Below, in pieces: positions 1 to 8,029 of a DNA stretch of 50,723 nt. Source of the DNA: Massilia eburnea (GTDB lineage: Bacteria > Pseudomonadota > Gammaproteobacteria > Burkholderiales > Burkholderiaceae_D); NCBI RefSeq assembly GCF_009720745.1, contig NZ_WNKX01000031.1, positions 1 through 50,723 on the forward strand. The letters run 5' to 3'. The notes below the pieces were generated by a model. The model did no database searches, had not been told where the DNA came from, and saw only the letters and a program-made list of their open reading frames with translations. The translations under genes and the position numbers were made by a program. Within the stretch, counting starts at the first letter, position 1. Each line of letters opens with the position of its first letter.

Positions 1-210
1 GCCGCCGGCGCCTGCTGCGCCACCGCGTCCGCCGGCGCCCGCCATCGCCGCTGCGCCGGGACCATCATCGGCCGGGCCGCGATGGGTCAGGTACCAGGCC
101 AGGCCGCCCAGGACCAGCATTCCGGCCAGGGCAGCGGCACCGCCGATCCAGCGCGCACGGCGGCTGGCCTGCGGTTTCGTACGTGCATCAGGTGTTGTTG
201 GAGTCTCCAT
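1..210 (-). CDS. Probable RND efflux periplasmic adaptor (N-terminal part)
   Basis: Only the first 70 codons lie in the window; the gene runs off the left edge. The reading frame is open from the ATG at 210. It shows a short polar N-terminus, an Arg-rich stretch (SRRARW), one hydrophobic segment of about 20 residues (roughly residues 21-41) and then a Gly/Ala-rich linker. This is the layout of inner-membrane-anchored membrane fusion proteins of the MdtA/AcrA type, which bridge an RND pump and an outer-membrane channel. AAAGGG lies about 7 nt before the ATG. The adaptor domains themselves are outside the window, so the family call is inference; any anchored periplasmic protein with a Gly-rich linker would look similar. 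Confidence 0.5.
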   Translation of the reverse strand, partial: METPTTPDARTKPQASRRARWIGGAAALAGMLVLGGLAWYLTHRGPADDGPGAAAMAGAGGRGGAAGAGG

Positions 211-340
211 ATGGCGACCCTTTCTTATTGGAGTGATATCTGAATTGACTCTAGCACACGCCTGTTGCCCGAATAAGTTAGGCACGAAACATCAGAAACA
301 ATTCGGCTACTTCGAGAGCAGCCCGCGCCGCTTGCAGGGG

Positions 341-440
341 GCGTGTCTGACCCTGCGGGTCAGACATGGGGTTACCGGTTTTCGTGGGTATGTGGACAAA
401 AACCGGCAAGGCGGTGTCTCACCCACAGGGTCAGGCGCCC
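341..440. repeat. Palindromic repeat cluster (variant of GGGTCTGACCC family)
   Basis: A perfect inverted repeat at 344-366 has arms TGTCTGACCC and GGGTCAGACA around TGC. It is followed by a second inverted pair, CCGGTTTT at 375-382 and AAAACCGG at 399-406, and by an imperfect TGTCTCACCC / GGGTCAGGC pair. The core CTGACCC/GGGTCAG is shared with the repeats at 14.1, 21.5 and 39.8 kb, and AAAACCGG matches the left end of the 39.8 kb copy. Confidence 0.6.
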
Positions 441-470
441 GGCAGGGCCGGCGGCGCGGGCCGGCAAAAG

Positions 471-500
471 AAAAACCGCCGGACGGGCCGGCGGTTTTTT
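471..500 (-). terminator. Intrinsic terminator after sppA
   Basis: AAAAACCGCCGG (471-482) and CCGGCGGTTTTT (488-499) form a 12-bp stem with a 5-nt loop. On the minus strand the stem ends in a T-rich tract continuing into TCTTTT, as expected for Rho-independent termination of the sppA transcript, whose stop codon is at 535. The symmetry would also let it work on the other strand. Confidence 0.85.
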
Positions 501-534
501 GGGCTGTAACAACTGCTTACAACGCTGCTACAAA

Positions 535-2412
535 CTAGTCAGGTGAACTGCAGAGGCAATGGGTCAGCGCCATGAACGGCTTGCGCTGTGCAGTCATTTC
601 ATTCAGCCAGCCCAGGTCCTGCACCACTTCGGTCGCCACGCCGGCAGGCACGCCGGCCGGCAGCAGCGAACCGCGCGCCTGCTCGCCGAAGGCCTTGGCG
701 GCAGCCGCCTTGGCCGACGAAGCACCGAAGAATTCCAGTACCTTGTCGAAGCGCGTCTGTTCACGCTCGATGTACACCACGCGCGGCTCGCCCGTGATCT
801 TGGCGCGGCGCGCCGCAGCCTTCAGCGCATCCTTGTAGCCGCCCAGCGTATCGACCAGGCCGCGTTCCTGCGCCTGGGCGCCGGTCCACACGCGGCCCTG
901 GCCGACGGCATCGATCTTGTCCGCGGTGGTATTGCGCGCCTTGGCCGCCTTGCTGGTGAATTCCTCGTAGGTGTGGCCGATTGCGCCCTGGATCAACTGG
1001 CCGAAGCGCGGGTCCATCGGACGCAGCGGATTGGCCGCATCGCCCAGCCAGGTGGTGGTCTGGCCGGCGGTGTGGATGCCCAGCTTGTCGATCACCTTGT
1101 CCACGGTCGGGAATAGTGCGAAGACACCGATGGAACCGGTCACGGTGGCCGGATCGGCAATCACCTCGTCCGCCGCCATCGAAATCCAGTAACCGCCGGA
1201 TGCCGCCACGTTACCCATCGAAACGATCACCGGCTTGCCCGCTGCGCGGGTCAGTTCCAGCTCGCGGCGAATCAGCTCCGAACCGAAAGCGCTGCCGCCA
1301 GGTGAATCGACACGCAGCACGACTGCCTTGATCGAGCTGTCTTCACGGGCCAGGCGCACCAGGCGTGCAGTGGACGTGCCGCCGATCTGGCCGGCCGGCG
1401 CGTCGCCGTCGCTGATCTCGCCCACCGCCATCACGACGCCGATCGCATCGCCCGTCAGTTTAGGGAATACGCGGGCCAGGTAATCGTGGTAGCTGACCTG
1501 GCGGAAGGACTTGACCGAAGGATCGTCCACGCCAAGCTTGGTCATCATCACGCGCAGTTCGTCCTTGGTCTTCAGCCCGTCGACCAGTTTCGCATCCAGC
1601 GCCACCTTGGCCAAGTTGCCCTTGGCCTCGGCCACCAGGGCCGGCAGGTTGTCGATCGCCTTCATCAAGGAGCCTTCCGGCATCTTGCGCGATTTCTCCA
1701 CCTGGGCGGTGTAGCGCGCCCACAGGTCGTTGTACAGGAAGGCATCGGCTTCCGCCGCCGCCGGCGACGGGCCGTTGGCAATGTACGGTTCGGCGAAGCT
1801 CTTGTAGGTACCGACCTTCATCAGGTTGACGGTCACGCCCACCTTGTCCAGCGCATCGCGGTAGTAATTGCGGTATTTGCCGAAGCCTTCCAGGAACACC
1901 GCGCCCATCGGGTGCAGGTAGACTTCATCGGCATGCATGGCGATCTGGTACTGGCGCTGGTTGTAGCTCGAGCCCCACGCCACCACCTTCTTGCCGCTGG
2001 CCTTGAAACGGTCCACCGCGGCGCCGATCTCGCGCAGCATGGCCTGGCCGCCGCCCTGCATCTCGTCCAGCACCAGCACGGCGCCGCCGATTTGCGGGTC
2101 CTTGGCTGCCGCATCGAGCACGTTCAATACGTCGCGCAGCTGCACGGACTTGTGCACTTCGCCGCCGGCCAGTCCGGCCATCAGCGCATCACGGCTGCTG
2201 CCGGCCGATTGTTCAACCAGCGCGCCTTCCAGGTTCAGCACCAGCATGGTCTTGTCGCCAAGGGGCTTGACGCCGCCGCCGGCGATGGCCGCGATCAGGA
2301 AAATCACCACCAGCAGGAAGATGAAGTTCATGGTCGCGCGGCGGCTGCTGTCGACCGCACGCCAGAACCAGGCGAAACCACCTCGGATATACGAGAAAAC
2401 AGAGCAAGACAT
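535..2412 (-). CDS. sppA: Signal peptide peptidase SppA, 67K type
   Basis: A 625-residue membrane-anchored serine protease that degrades leftover signal peptides in the cytoplasmic membrane. Length matches the long two-domain SppA of E. coli. An N-terminal membrane segment (about residues 29-47) is followed by two tandem S49 domains. The catalytic pair is visible: Lys204 in VGTYKSFAEP and nucleophile Ser405 in AASGGYW, equivalent to K209/S409 of E. coli. I start at the ATG at 2412 because AGGAG lies 5 nt upstream; the in-frame GTG at 2415 is too close to that ribosome site. It lies 26 bp after the symporter gene on the same strand and probably shares its transcript. A strong terminator follows at 471-500. 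Confidence 0.93.
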   Translation of the reverse strand: MSCSVFSYIRGGFAWFWRAVDSSRRATMNFIFLLVVIFLIAAIAGGGVKPLGDKTMLVLNLEGALVEQSAGSSRDALMAGLAGGEVHKSVQLRDVLNVLDAAAKDPQIGGAVLVLDEMQGGGQAMLREIGAAVDRFKASGKKVVAWGSSYNQRQYQIAMHADEVYLHPMGAVFLEGFGKYRNYYRDALDKVGVTVNLMKVGTYKSFAEPYIANGPSPAAAEADAFLYNDLWARYTAQVEKSRKMPEGSLMKAIDNLPALVAEAKGNLAKVALDAKLVDGLKTKDELRVMMTKLGVDDPSVKSFRQVSYHDYLARVFPKLTGDAIGVVMAVGEISDGDAPAGQIGGTSTARLVRLAREDSSIKAVVLRVDSPGGSAFGSELIRRELELTRAAGKPVIVSMGNVAASGGYWISMAADEVIADPATVTGSIGVFALFPTVDKVIDKLGIHTAGQTTTWLGDAANPLRPMDPRFGQLIQGAIGHTYEEFTSKAAKARNTTADKIDAVGQGRVWTGAQAQERGLVDTLGGYKDALKAAARRAKITGEPRVVYIEREQTRFDKVLEFFGASSAKAAAAKAFGEQARGSLLPAGVPAGVATEVVQDLGWLNEMTAQRKPFMALTHCLCSSPD

Positions 2413-2438
2413 CACTACTCCTAATGCAAAAAATGTAA

Positions 2439-3908
2439 CTACCTCACACTATAAGCGACATTCGCCTTATCGGGTGAAGAAATGAGATACAGCCCAGCCA
2501 TGACCAGCATCCCGTTGATGACCAGCAGTTCCAGGCCAATGCGATAGCTGCCGAACAGCGCCTGCTGGTTGAAGTCGGCCAGTGCGCACAGCAAAGGTCC
2601 CGCCAGCGCCACCCACGGCACCCGCTTGTCGTTCACCGCCCGTTTGCTGAGCAGGCCGAAGGCAAACAGGCCAAGCAGCGGCCCGTAGGTGTAGCCCGCA
2701 AGCTTCAGGATCACGCCGATCATGCTGGCGCTGTCGATCCATTTGAAAGCCATCACCAGCAGGAGGAACAGCGCGCAGAACCCAAGGTGCACGCGGTGGC
2801 GGATGCGCAATTGCGCGCCCTCGCCCAAGTCAGTGCGCCGTTTCAGGCCGAGGATGTCGATGCAGAAGGATGAAGTCAGCGCGGTGATCGCCCCGTCCGC
2901 GCTCGGGAACAAGGCGCTGATCAGGCCGAGCATGAAGACCAGCTGCAATGCGGCCGGCAAATGGCCCATCGCCACGGCAGGGAAAATCTTGTCGCCGCTG
3001 GCGCTCACGCCCACTTGCGGCGCATACAGGTGCAGCAGCCCGCCCAGGAACAGGAACAGCGCCAGCACGCCCGCCAGGATCAGGTTCAGCGCCAGCATAT
3101 TCTTTTGCGAATCGGCCAGCGTACGCACCGAGATATTCTTCTGCATCATTTCCTGGTCCATGCCGGTCATGGTAACCACGATGAAGGCGCCCGCCAGCAC
3201 CTGCTTCCAGAAATAGGCCGGGCTGTCGATATCGCTGGTGAATACGCGCGCCAGTCCGCTGGAGCGCATATGCTCCAGGCTTTCCAGCACGCCCAGGTTC
3301 ATTTCGTGCAGCAGGAAGACGGTGCACGCCACCAGCCCAAACAGCATGCCGATGGTCTGCAGGGTGTCGGTCCAGACGATGGTCCTGACGCCGCCTTCGT
3401 AGGTGTACAGCAGGATCATGGCCAGGATCACCAGGCTGGTGAGCCAGAACGGCACGCCCAGGCTATCGAGGATGGTCGCCTGCAGGATGTTCACCACCAG
3501 GTAAAGGCGCGCCGACGCACCCAGGGTGCGCGACAAAATGAAGAACGCCGCCCCGCTCTGGTAGGAACGGCGGCCGAGGCGTACGTCAAGATAATGGTAG
3601 ATTGAAGTCAGTTTCAGGCGGTAGTACAGCGGCAGCAGCACATAAGCCACCGCGATATAGCCGATGAAATAGCCGATCATGATCTGCAGGTAGCCAAAGC
3701 CGTCGCGCCCCACCGCGCCCGGCACGCTGATGAAGGTCAATCCGCTCAGCGTGGTGCCGACCATGCCGAAGGCCACCAGCATCCAGTTCGAATTCTTGTT
3801 ACCGATGAAGAAGCTGTCGTTATTGGCGTTGCGCGAAGTGGTCCAGGCGACGCCCAGCAGCAGGCCGAAATAGGCCAGCACCACAATGAAGAGTGAAACA
3901 GGTGACAT
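2439..3908 (-). CDS. Sodium:solute symporter family (SSS) transporter
   Basis: A 489-residue, almost entirely hydrophobic protein with about 13 predicted membrane segments, the usual size for SSS transporters, which couple uptake of a solute to sodium entry. Family features include an N-terminal stretch with RNANNDSFFIG and GNKNSNW, GTTLSGLTFISVPG in the second helix, and the conserved YTYEGGVRTIVWTDTLQ region around residues 170-186. The substrate cannot be read from the sequence; proline-, pantothenate- and sialic-acid-type members share these traits. The ATG at 3908 has only GGA about 8 nt upstream. It is divergent from dgt (62 bp gap) and upstream of sppA. Confidence 0.85.
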   Translation of the reverse strand: MSPVSLFIVVLAYFGLLLGVAWTTSRNANNDSFFIGNKNSNWMLVAFGMVGTTLSGLTFISVPGAVGRDGFGYLQIMIGYFIGYIAVAYVLLPLYYRLKLTSIYHYLDVRLGRRSYQSGAAFFILSRTLGASARLYLVVNILQATILDSLGVPFWLTSLVILAMILLYTYEGGVRTIVWTDTLQTIGMLFGLVACTVFLLHEMNLGVLESLEHMRSSGLARVFTSDIDSPAYFWKQVLAGAFIVVTMTGMDQEMMQKNISVRTLADSQKNMLALNLILAGVLALFLFLGGLLHLYAPQVGVSASGDKIFPAVAMGHLPAALQLVFMLGLISALFPSADGAITALTSSFCIDILGLKRRTDLGEGAQLRIRHRVHLGFCALFLLLVMAFKWIDSASMIGVILKLAGYTYGPLLGLFAFGLLSKRAVNDKRVPWVALAGPLLCALADFNQQALFGSYRIGLELLVINGMLVMAGLYLISSPDKANVAYSVR

Positions 3909-3970
3909 GTTTTATCCAGCGATGAAACAAATTTGGGCTGCAATATACACCCGAATGTACAATCGCCCTC

Positions 3971-5194
3971 ATGTACGATCAAACCACCATCGATTTTGCC
4001 CGCGCCCAGGAGGCGCTGGTACTGCCGCTCGAATACCGCGTCCACAGCCAGGCCGACGGCCGCAGCGAGGGCCGCGAGGAATGCATGCGCGATTACGCAC
4101 GCGTGCTGTATTCGTCCTCCTTCCGCCGCCTGCAGGGCAAAATGCAGCTGCTCGGGGTCGACGCCAACCGCTTCAACCGCAACCGCCTGACGCACAGCCT
4201 GGAAGTGGCGCAGATCGCCCGCTCCATCGCCGCCGACCTGGGCCTGGAGCGCAGCGTCGTGTCGGAAACCTGCTCGCTGGCGCACGATATCGGCAATCCG
4301 CCCTTCGGCCATTACGGCGAAAAGATTCTGGACGAACTGGTCGCCGAACATGGAGGCTTCGAAGGCAATGCCCAAGCCTTCCGCACCCTGCGCACGCTGG
4401 AGAAAAAGCATCACGCCTACGCGGGCCTGAACCTGACCGTGCGCTCGCTGCTCGGCATCACCAAGTATTTCCAGCGCCGGGCCGACAATCCGAAGAAATT
4501 CCTGTACGACGAGGATTACGATTTCCTGTCGGCGCAGCTCGCCGCGCACGGCGTCTCGCTGCGCAAGAGCATCGACGCCCAGATCATGGACCTGGCCGAC
4601 GAAATCGCCTACGCCGCACACGACGTGGAAGACGCCCTGAGCTTCGGCATCATCACCTGGGGCGAGATCGTCCACGAATTCAGGATCAGCAAGGACTTCT
4701 CCGCTGCCTACGAGCAGTTCGCCAGCATCGCCAACCACGCCCACGAAGAAGCACTCAAATGCGATATGCAGGAAAGCTCGGAAGAATATTCCATCGTGCT
4801 GCGCAAGGAGTTGACCTCGCAGATCGTGCATGAACTATGCCGCGACATCGCCGTGACTGAGGGCAAGCATGGTCCGGAACTGGGCTACCGCAGCAAGGGC
4901 CTGCTGGCGCGCGGCCTGAAAAGCCTGCTGTGGCGCGCCATCCTGCGCAAGAAAGACGTGCAGCTGTACGAAAAGCGCGGCGAGAAAATCATTCGCGGCC
5001 TCTTTGAAGTCCTCACCGACAAACACTACAACAAGGGCGGCATCCTGCTGCCACCCGCCATCCGCAGCCTGAAGGATTCGCGCGAGCGCCTGGTGGCCGA
5101 CTACATCTCCGGCATGATGGATTCCTACGCCGCCAAGGAATACGAAAAGTATTTCGGCCCCGGCAGCCTCGATCGCATCTACCCGCTGGCATGA
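3971..5194 (+). CDS. dgt: Deoxyguanosinetriphosphate triphosphohydrolase-like protein
   Basis: A 407-residue HD-superfamily enzyme of the dGTPase family, which removes triphosphate from dNTPs and so tunes nucleotide pools. The metal-binding HD signature is clear: His75 in RNRLTHSLEV, His105-Asp106 in LAHDIGNPPFGHYGE, and a later Asp in DLADEIAYAAHD. The length fits the short dGTPase-like proteins rather than E. coli Dgt (505 residues), so substrate preference is uncertain. The start at 3971 sits just after a TACAAT box (3958-3963); if that is the -10, the leader would be extremely short. Its stop overlaps the next gene by 4 nt. Confidence 0.9.
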   Translation: MYDQTTIDFARAQEALVLPLEYRVHSQADGRSEGREECMRDYARVLYSSSFRRLQGKMQLLGVDANRFNRNRLTHSLEVAQIARSIAADLGLERSVVSETCSLAHDIGNPPFGHYGEKILDELVAEHGGFEGNAQAFRTLRTLEKKHHAYAGLNLTVRSLLGITKYFQRRADNPKKFLYDEDYDFLSAQLAAHGVSLRKSIDAQIMDLADEIAYAAHDVEDALSFGIITWGEIVHEFRISKDFSAAYEQFASIANHAHEEALKCDMQESSEEYSIVLRKELTSQIVHELCRDIAVTEGKHGPELGYRSKGLLARGLKSLLWRAILRKKDVQLYEKRGEKIIRGLFEVLTDKHYNKGGILLPPAIRSLKDSRERLVADYISGMMDSYAAKEYEKYFGPGSLDRIYPLA

Positions 5195-6129
5195 ACGATC
5201 CGCGCAGCGAATACGAGCGCCGCATGAACCGCGTGCTCGACTACATCGACCGCAACCTGGACGGCCAGCTGGACCTGCCCGGCCTGGCCGACATCGCCAA
5301 CTTCTCGCGCTACCATTTCCACCGTCTGTTCGCGGCATGGATGGGCGAGACGCTGGGCGACTATGTGCGGCGGCGCCGGCTGGAAGTGGCTGCGCACAAG
5401 CTCGCCGCCGGCGGCGCCGTGCTGGAGGTCGCACTGTCGACCGGTTTTGGCTCGGGCGAGGCGTTCGCGCGCGCATTCAAGCTCCGCTTCGGCAGCACCC
5501 CGACCGAATGGCGCAACAATACGCCGGCGCGCATCGCCGCCTGGCTGGCGGAGATCGACGCGCAACATAGCAATCCTGATCAGGCGAACAGCAAACACGA
5601 TCAGGACGGCGGTGGCGCGGCGGGCGAACATCTGGGCTCCAACAACCACCATGGAGCTCGAAAAATGGAAGTCAAAGTCATCGACCTGCCGCCAGCCCGC
5701 ATCGCCTACCGCCGCCACATCGGCCCGTACGGCCCGGCCATCGGACAATTCTGGGACGCCACCATCATGCCCTGGATCCTCGGCAACGGCCTGGCCCACG
5801 CCACCTGCTACGGCATCGGCCACGACGACCCGAGCGTCACGCCGGCCGACAAATGCCGCTACGACGCCTGCGTTGAAATCCCGGAAGGCTTTGAGCCGGG
5901 CGGGCAATTCAGCGTCGCCAGCCTCCCAGGCGGACGCTACGCGGTCACCCGCTACACTGGATCGCCGCGCGATATCGGTCCGGTGTGGAACCGGCTGATG
6001 AACGAATGGCTGCCATCCAGCGGCCTGCAATGCGACGAACGCCCATGCTTTGAACGCTATGAAAGCCTGGCCACGCAGACCGGCGGCAGCTTCACCTGCG
6101 ACATCTGCATCCCTGTGAAAGCACTGTAA
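5191..6129 (+). CDS. AraC-family regulator with GyrI-like effector domain
   Basis: A 312-residue protein. Residues about 8-108 form two AraC helix-turn-helix motifs (LADIANFSRYHFHRLF and VALSTGFGSGEAFARAF followed by FGSTPTEWR). Residues about 158-312 resemble the GyrI-like/AraC_E_bind small-molecule domain (VIDLPPARIAYRRHIGPYG near its start). This is the Rob/SoxS-like plan with the DNA-binding domain first. Its ATG overlaps the dgt stop (ATGA), implying translational coupling. A hydrophilic linker joins the halves. The ligand is unknown; relatives bind cationic amphiphiles or drugs. Confidence 0.88.
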   Translation: MNDPRSEYERRMNRVLDYIDRNLDGQLDLPGLADIANFSRYHFHRLFAAWMGETLGDYVRRRRLEVAAHKLAAGGAVLEVALSTGFGSGEAFARAFKLRFGSTPTEWRNNTPARIAAWLAEIDAQHSNPDQANSKHDQDGGGAAGEHLGSNNHHGARKMEVKVIDLPPARIAYRRHIGPYGPAIGQFWDATIMPWILGNGLAHATCYGIGHDDPSVTPADKCRYDACVEIPEGFEPGGQFSVASLPGGRYAVTRYTGSPRDIGPVWNRLMNEWLPSSGLQCDERPCFERYESLATQTGGSFTCDICIPVKAL

Positions 6130-6347
6130 TGAACCCTGAATACCTGGCAATGCTGGTGGCGCGCGATATGCCTTACGGGAAGTACAAAGGCCGCAAGCTG
6201 GCGGACTTGCCAGGGCATTACCTTGGCTGGATGGCGCGCGAAGGCTTTCCGAAAGGAGAGCTGGGCGCGCTCCTGGCCCTGATGTACGAGATCGACCATA
6301 ACAACCTGCGCGCCCTGCTCGATCCGCTGCGCTGCGGGCGGCGCTAA
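6129..6347 (+). CDS. DUF3820 family protein
   Basis: A 72-residue protein with the DUF3820 pattern MPYGKYKGRKLADLPGHYL followed by W and a Gly/Phe-containing stretch. The family, sometimes labelled putative quorum-sensing-regulated virulence factor, has no settled function. The ATG overlaps the stop of the AraC gene by one base (TAATG), so it is the third gene of the dgt operon. It is convergent with the PPC gene, 7 bp away, with no obvious terminator between. Confidence 0.8.
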   Translation: MNPEYLAMLVARDMPYGKYKGRKLADLPGHYLGWMAREGFPKGELGALLALMYEIDHNNLRALLDPLRCGRR

Positions 6348-6354
6348 GCCGCCG

Positions 6355-6762
6355 CTAAGCCGCCGGAGCCGGCCGTATCGCCAGTTCCGCAAAACCGGTC
6401 AGCGGATCGTGCTCGCGCGAGAAGCTGTGCGCAGGCAGCAGCACCAGCAGCAATTCCGCCGTCGTACGCACGATGCAGCCGCGCCCCACGTGCCCGCCGA
6501 ACACGCGGCCGCGCGCATCGGACAGCATCATGTGCAGGTGCGCCCCATCGGGCGCCACCGATCCGGCCAGCGTCAGGATCTCAAGGTCGCCCAGCAGCTC
6601 AGTCGGCTGCGCCAGGCCCGCATAGCGGATCTGCGCCACCGACAGGCTGCCGATGCCCTGCACCAGGTAACCCGCCATGGCGCCCGCATCGCGCAAGGCC
6701 TGCTCGACGGCGCCGCGCAGGTCGTCGCCTGGATTCAGGCGCAACGGCAGCGCCTCCATCAT
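6355..6762 (-). CDS. PPC (DUF296) domain protein
   Basis: A 135-residue single-domain protein of the PD1-like PPC/DUF296 family. Hallmarks are GIGSLSVAQIRYAG, the LTLAGSVAPDGAHLHMMLSD segment, and GGHVGRGCIVRTTAELLL, with the conserved His cluster that binds metal in bacterial PPC structures. In plants the domain occurs with AT-hooks; bacterial stand-alone members are trimeric and of unknown role. The ATG at 6762 overlaps the stop of the upstream glutaredoxin-like gene by 4 nt, which decides the start; longer frames upstream lie over that gene. Confidence 0.85.
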   Translation of the reverse strand: MMEALPLRLNPGDDLRGAVEQALRDAGAMAGYLVQGIGSLSVAQIRYAGLAQPTELLGDLEILTLAGSVAPDGAHLHMMLSDARGRVFGGHVGRGCIVRTTAELLLVLLPAHSFSREHDPLTGFAELAIRPAPAA

Positions 6763-7139
6763 GCCGGCAGGCGCGGCGCCACCATGGCAGTGAACTCGCC
6801 CGTTTCGACCAGGCGTTCCAGGTCGGAGAAGCCGCCGATCAAGACGCCGTCGACGAAAATCATCGGGAGGGTCGGCCATCCAGTCCACATCTTCAAAGCC
6901 GTACGGCGGCGCCACATGCTGAAGTAGCTGCCGTATTCCAGGTAGGCATGCGGCACGCCTTGCGCATCGAGCAGCTTGCGCGCTTTTTTCGGGAACGGAT
7001 TCCCGCGCATGCCCACCACCACTACGCGGTTGGCCGCGACGGCAGCCTGCACCTCGGCCACGATATCGGCGTGGTTCCTGGCCACGCGCTCGCGGATGGC
7101 CGGATGCAGGTGTGCGTCGTCGAGAATCTTTCGGGTCAT
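6759..7139 (-). CDS. Glutaredoxin-like protein without cysteines
   Basis: A 126-residue protein. From about residue 38 it follows the glutaredoxin fold: VVVVGMRGNPFPKKARKLLD (strand, active-site loop, helix), then GWPTLPMIFVDGVLIGG, which carries the cis-proline and the GG glutathione-site motif. There is no cysteine anywhere, so the CxxC or CGFS redox centre is missing; the loop reads GNPFPKK. About 35 helical residues precede the fold. It cannot be a classical thiol oxidoreductase; a glutathione-binding, scaffold or regulatory role is possible but not shown. It overlaps DUF1810 upstream and the PPC gene downstream by 4 nt each. Confidence 0.75.
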   Translation of the reverse strand: MTRKILDDAHLHPAIRERVARNHADIVAEVQAAVAANRVVVVGMRGNPFPKKARKLLDAQGVPHAYLEYGSYFSMWRRRTALKMWTGWPTLPMIFVDGVLIGGFSDLERLVETGEFTAMVAPRLPA

Positions 7140-7561
7140 TGTCTTTCCTTGTCCAGTAAATCAAGCGTGGCCTGGTCGGGCACGCCGCCAAAATATTTGT
7201 CGAGGCAATCGCGGAACAATGCGTCCCCGGGCGACGCCTGTGCAAACAGCGTCATCGAGGAATGGAACTTCATATTGTCCGGCGACCCGAAGATACCATG
7301 GACCGTGGCTCCCTGGACAGCCAGCACCAGCGCACTGCATTCACGCAAGCGCGGCCCGAGCACGGAATGCGCCAGGTAAGCGCGCGCCTCGGCCAGCCCA
7401 CTGATCGCGTAATGCTGCGCTGTGGCGCTGTAACCCAGGCCGGCCAGCTGCGGAAAGATGAACCACATCCAATGGCTGCGCTTGCGTCCAGCCGACAGTT
7501 CCTTAACCGCCTGTTGGTAGACGCCTTCCTGTGCAGTGACAAAGCGCTCGAGGCCGAACAT
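7136..7561 (-). CDS. DUF1810 family protein
   Basis: A 141-residue protein matching DUF1810: RFVTAQEGVYQQAVKELSAGRKRSHWMWF near the start (the family's K.SHWMWFIFPQ block), GLGYSATAQHYAI, and the FGSPDNMKFHSSMTLF block. The biochemical function is not established. It is the first gene of a three-gene overlapping minus-strand operon with the glutaredoxin-like and PPC genes. The ATG at 7561 is preceded by GGAGGCG within the 120-bp divergent region shared with the KGG stress gene. Confidence 0.87.
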   Translation of the reverse strand: MFGLERFVTAQEGVYQQAVKELSAGRKRSHWMWFIFPQLAGLGYSATAQHYAISGLAEARAYLAHSVLGPRLRECSALVLAVQGATVHGIFGSPDNMKFHSSMTLFAQASPGDALFRDCLDKYFGGVPDQATLDLLDKERQ

Positions 7562-7687
7562 GGCGCCTCCTGAAAAATTTCATTTCAATTAGCCATTGTC
7601 CTACAAACACTGGTAGCGTGTTCTGATTAATTGGCGCCGCCTGCGCGCCTACCATGACGACTCCTTGAACCGAAATGGGAGATGATC

Positions 7688-8029
7688 ATGGCATCCAGTA
7701 ACCAAGACAACCGCGGCGGCAATAAACAGTCGGGCGACACCAGCAACCGTGGCTTCGCTTCGATGGACCCGCAAAAGCAGCGTGAGATCGCCAGCGAAGG
7801 CGGCAAGGCAGCCCATGCTTCCGGCAATGCACACGAGTTCACCTCGGAAGAAGCACGCAAAGCCGGCAGCATGAGCCACAAAAATGACGGCAACCGCCAG
7901 TCCGGCTCCTCCGACTCCGGCAGCCGCCAGAGTGGCAGCGGTGGCAGCAGCGGCGGTACCCGCGGCGGCACGCCTGAACAGCATGCCGAAGCTGGCCGTC
8001 AGAGCCACAAAAACGATGACAAGCGTTAA
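7688..8029 (+). CDS. KGG-motif stress protein (YciG-like)
   Basis: A 113-residue, very hydrophilic and probably disordered protein. It has KGG-type repeats: GFASMDPQKQREIASEGGKA, FTSEEARKAGSMSHKN, and a C-terminal copy TPEQHAEAGRQSHKN. A Ser/Gly-rich linker separates the second and third copies. Such proteins are general-stress induced in enterobacteria and bacilli, with no known enzymatic role. I choose the ATG at 7688 because GGGAG (7677-7681) lies 6 nt upstream of it; the ATG at 7682 touches that site. Convergent with the EamA gene, overlapping its last 4 bases. Confidence 0.85.
   Translation: MASSNQDNRGGNKQSGDTSNRGFASMDPQKQREIASEGGKAAHASGNAHEFTSEEARKAGSMSHKNDGNRQSGSSDSGSRQSGSGGSSGGTRGGTPEQHAEAGRQSHKNDDKR

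Larger units (their letters stand above)
211..534. other. Intergenic region of 324 bp
   Basis: I see no credible gene here. It holds the upstream region of the efflux adaptor gene (minus strand), a palindromic repeat cluster at about 341-440, and a strong intrinsic terminator at 471-500 that ends the sppA transcript. Short open frames at 233-546 run through the repeat and the terminator and have no family resemblance. Confidence 0.6.

Noticed and set aside
2413..2415. GTG one codon before the sppA ATG as the start
   Set aside because: Only 2 nt separate it from the AGGAG site; the ATG at 2412 has normal spacing.
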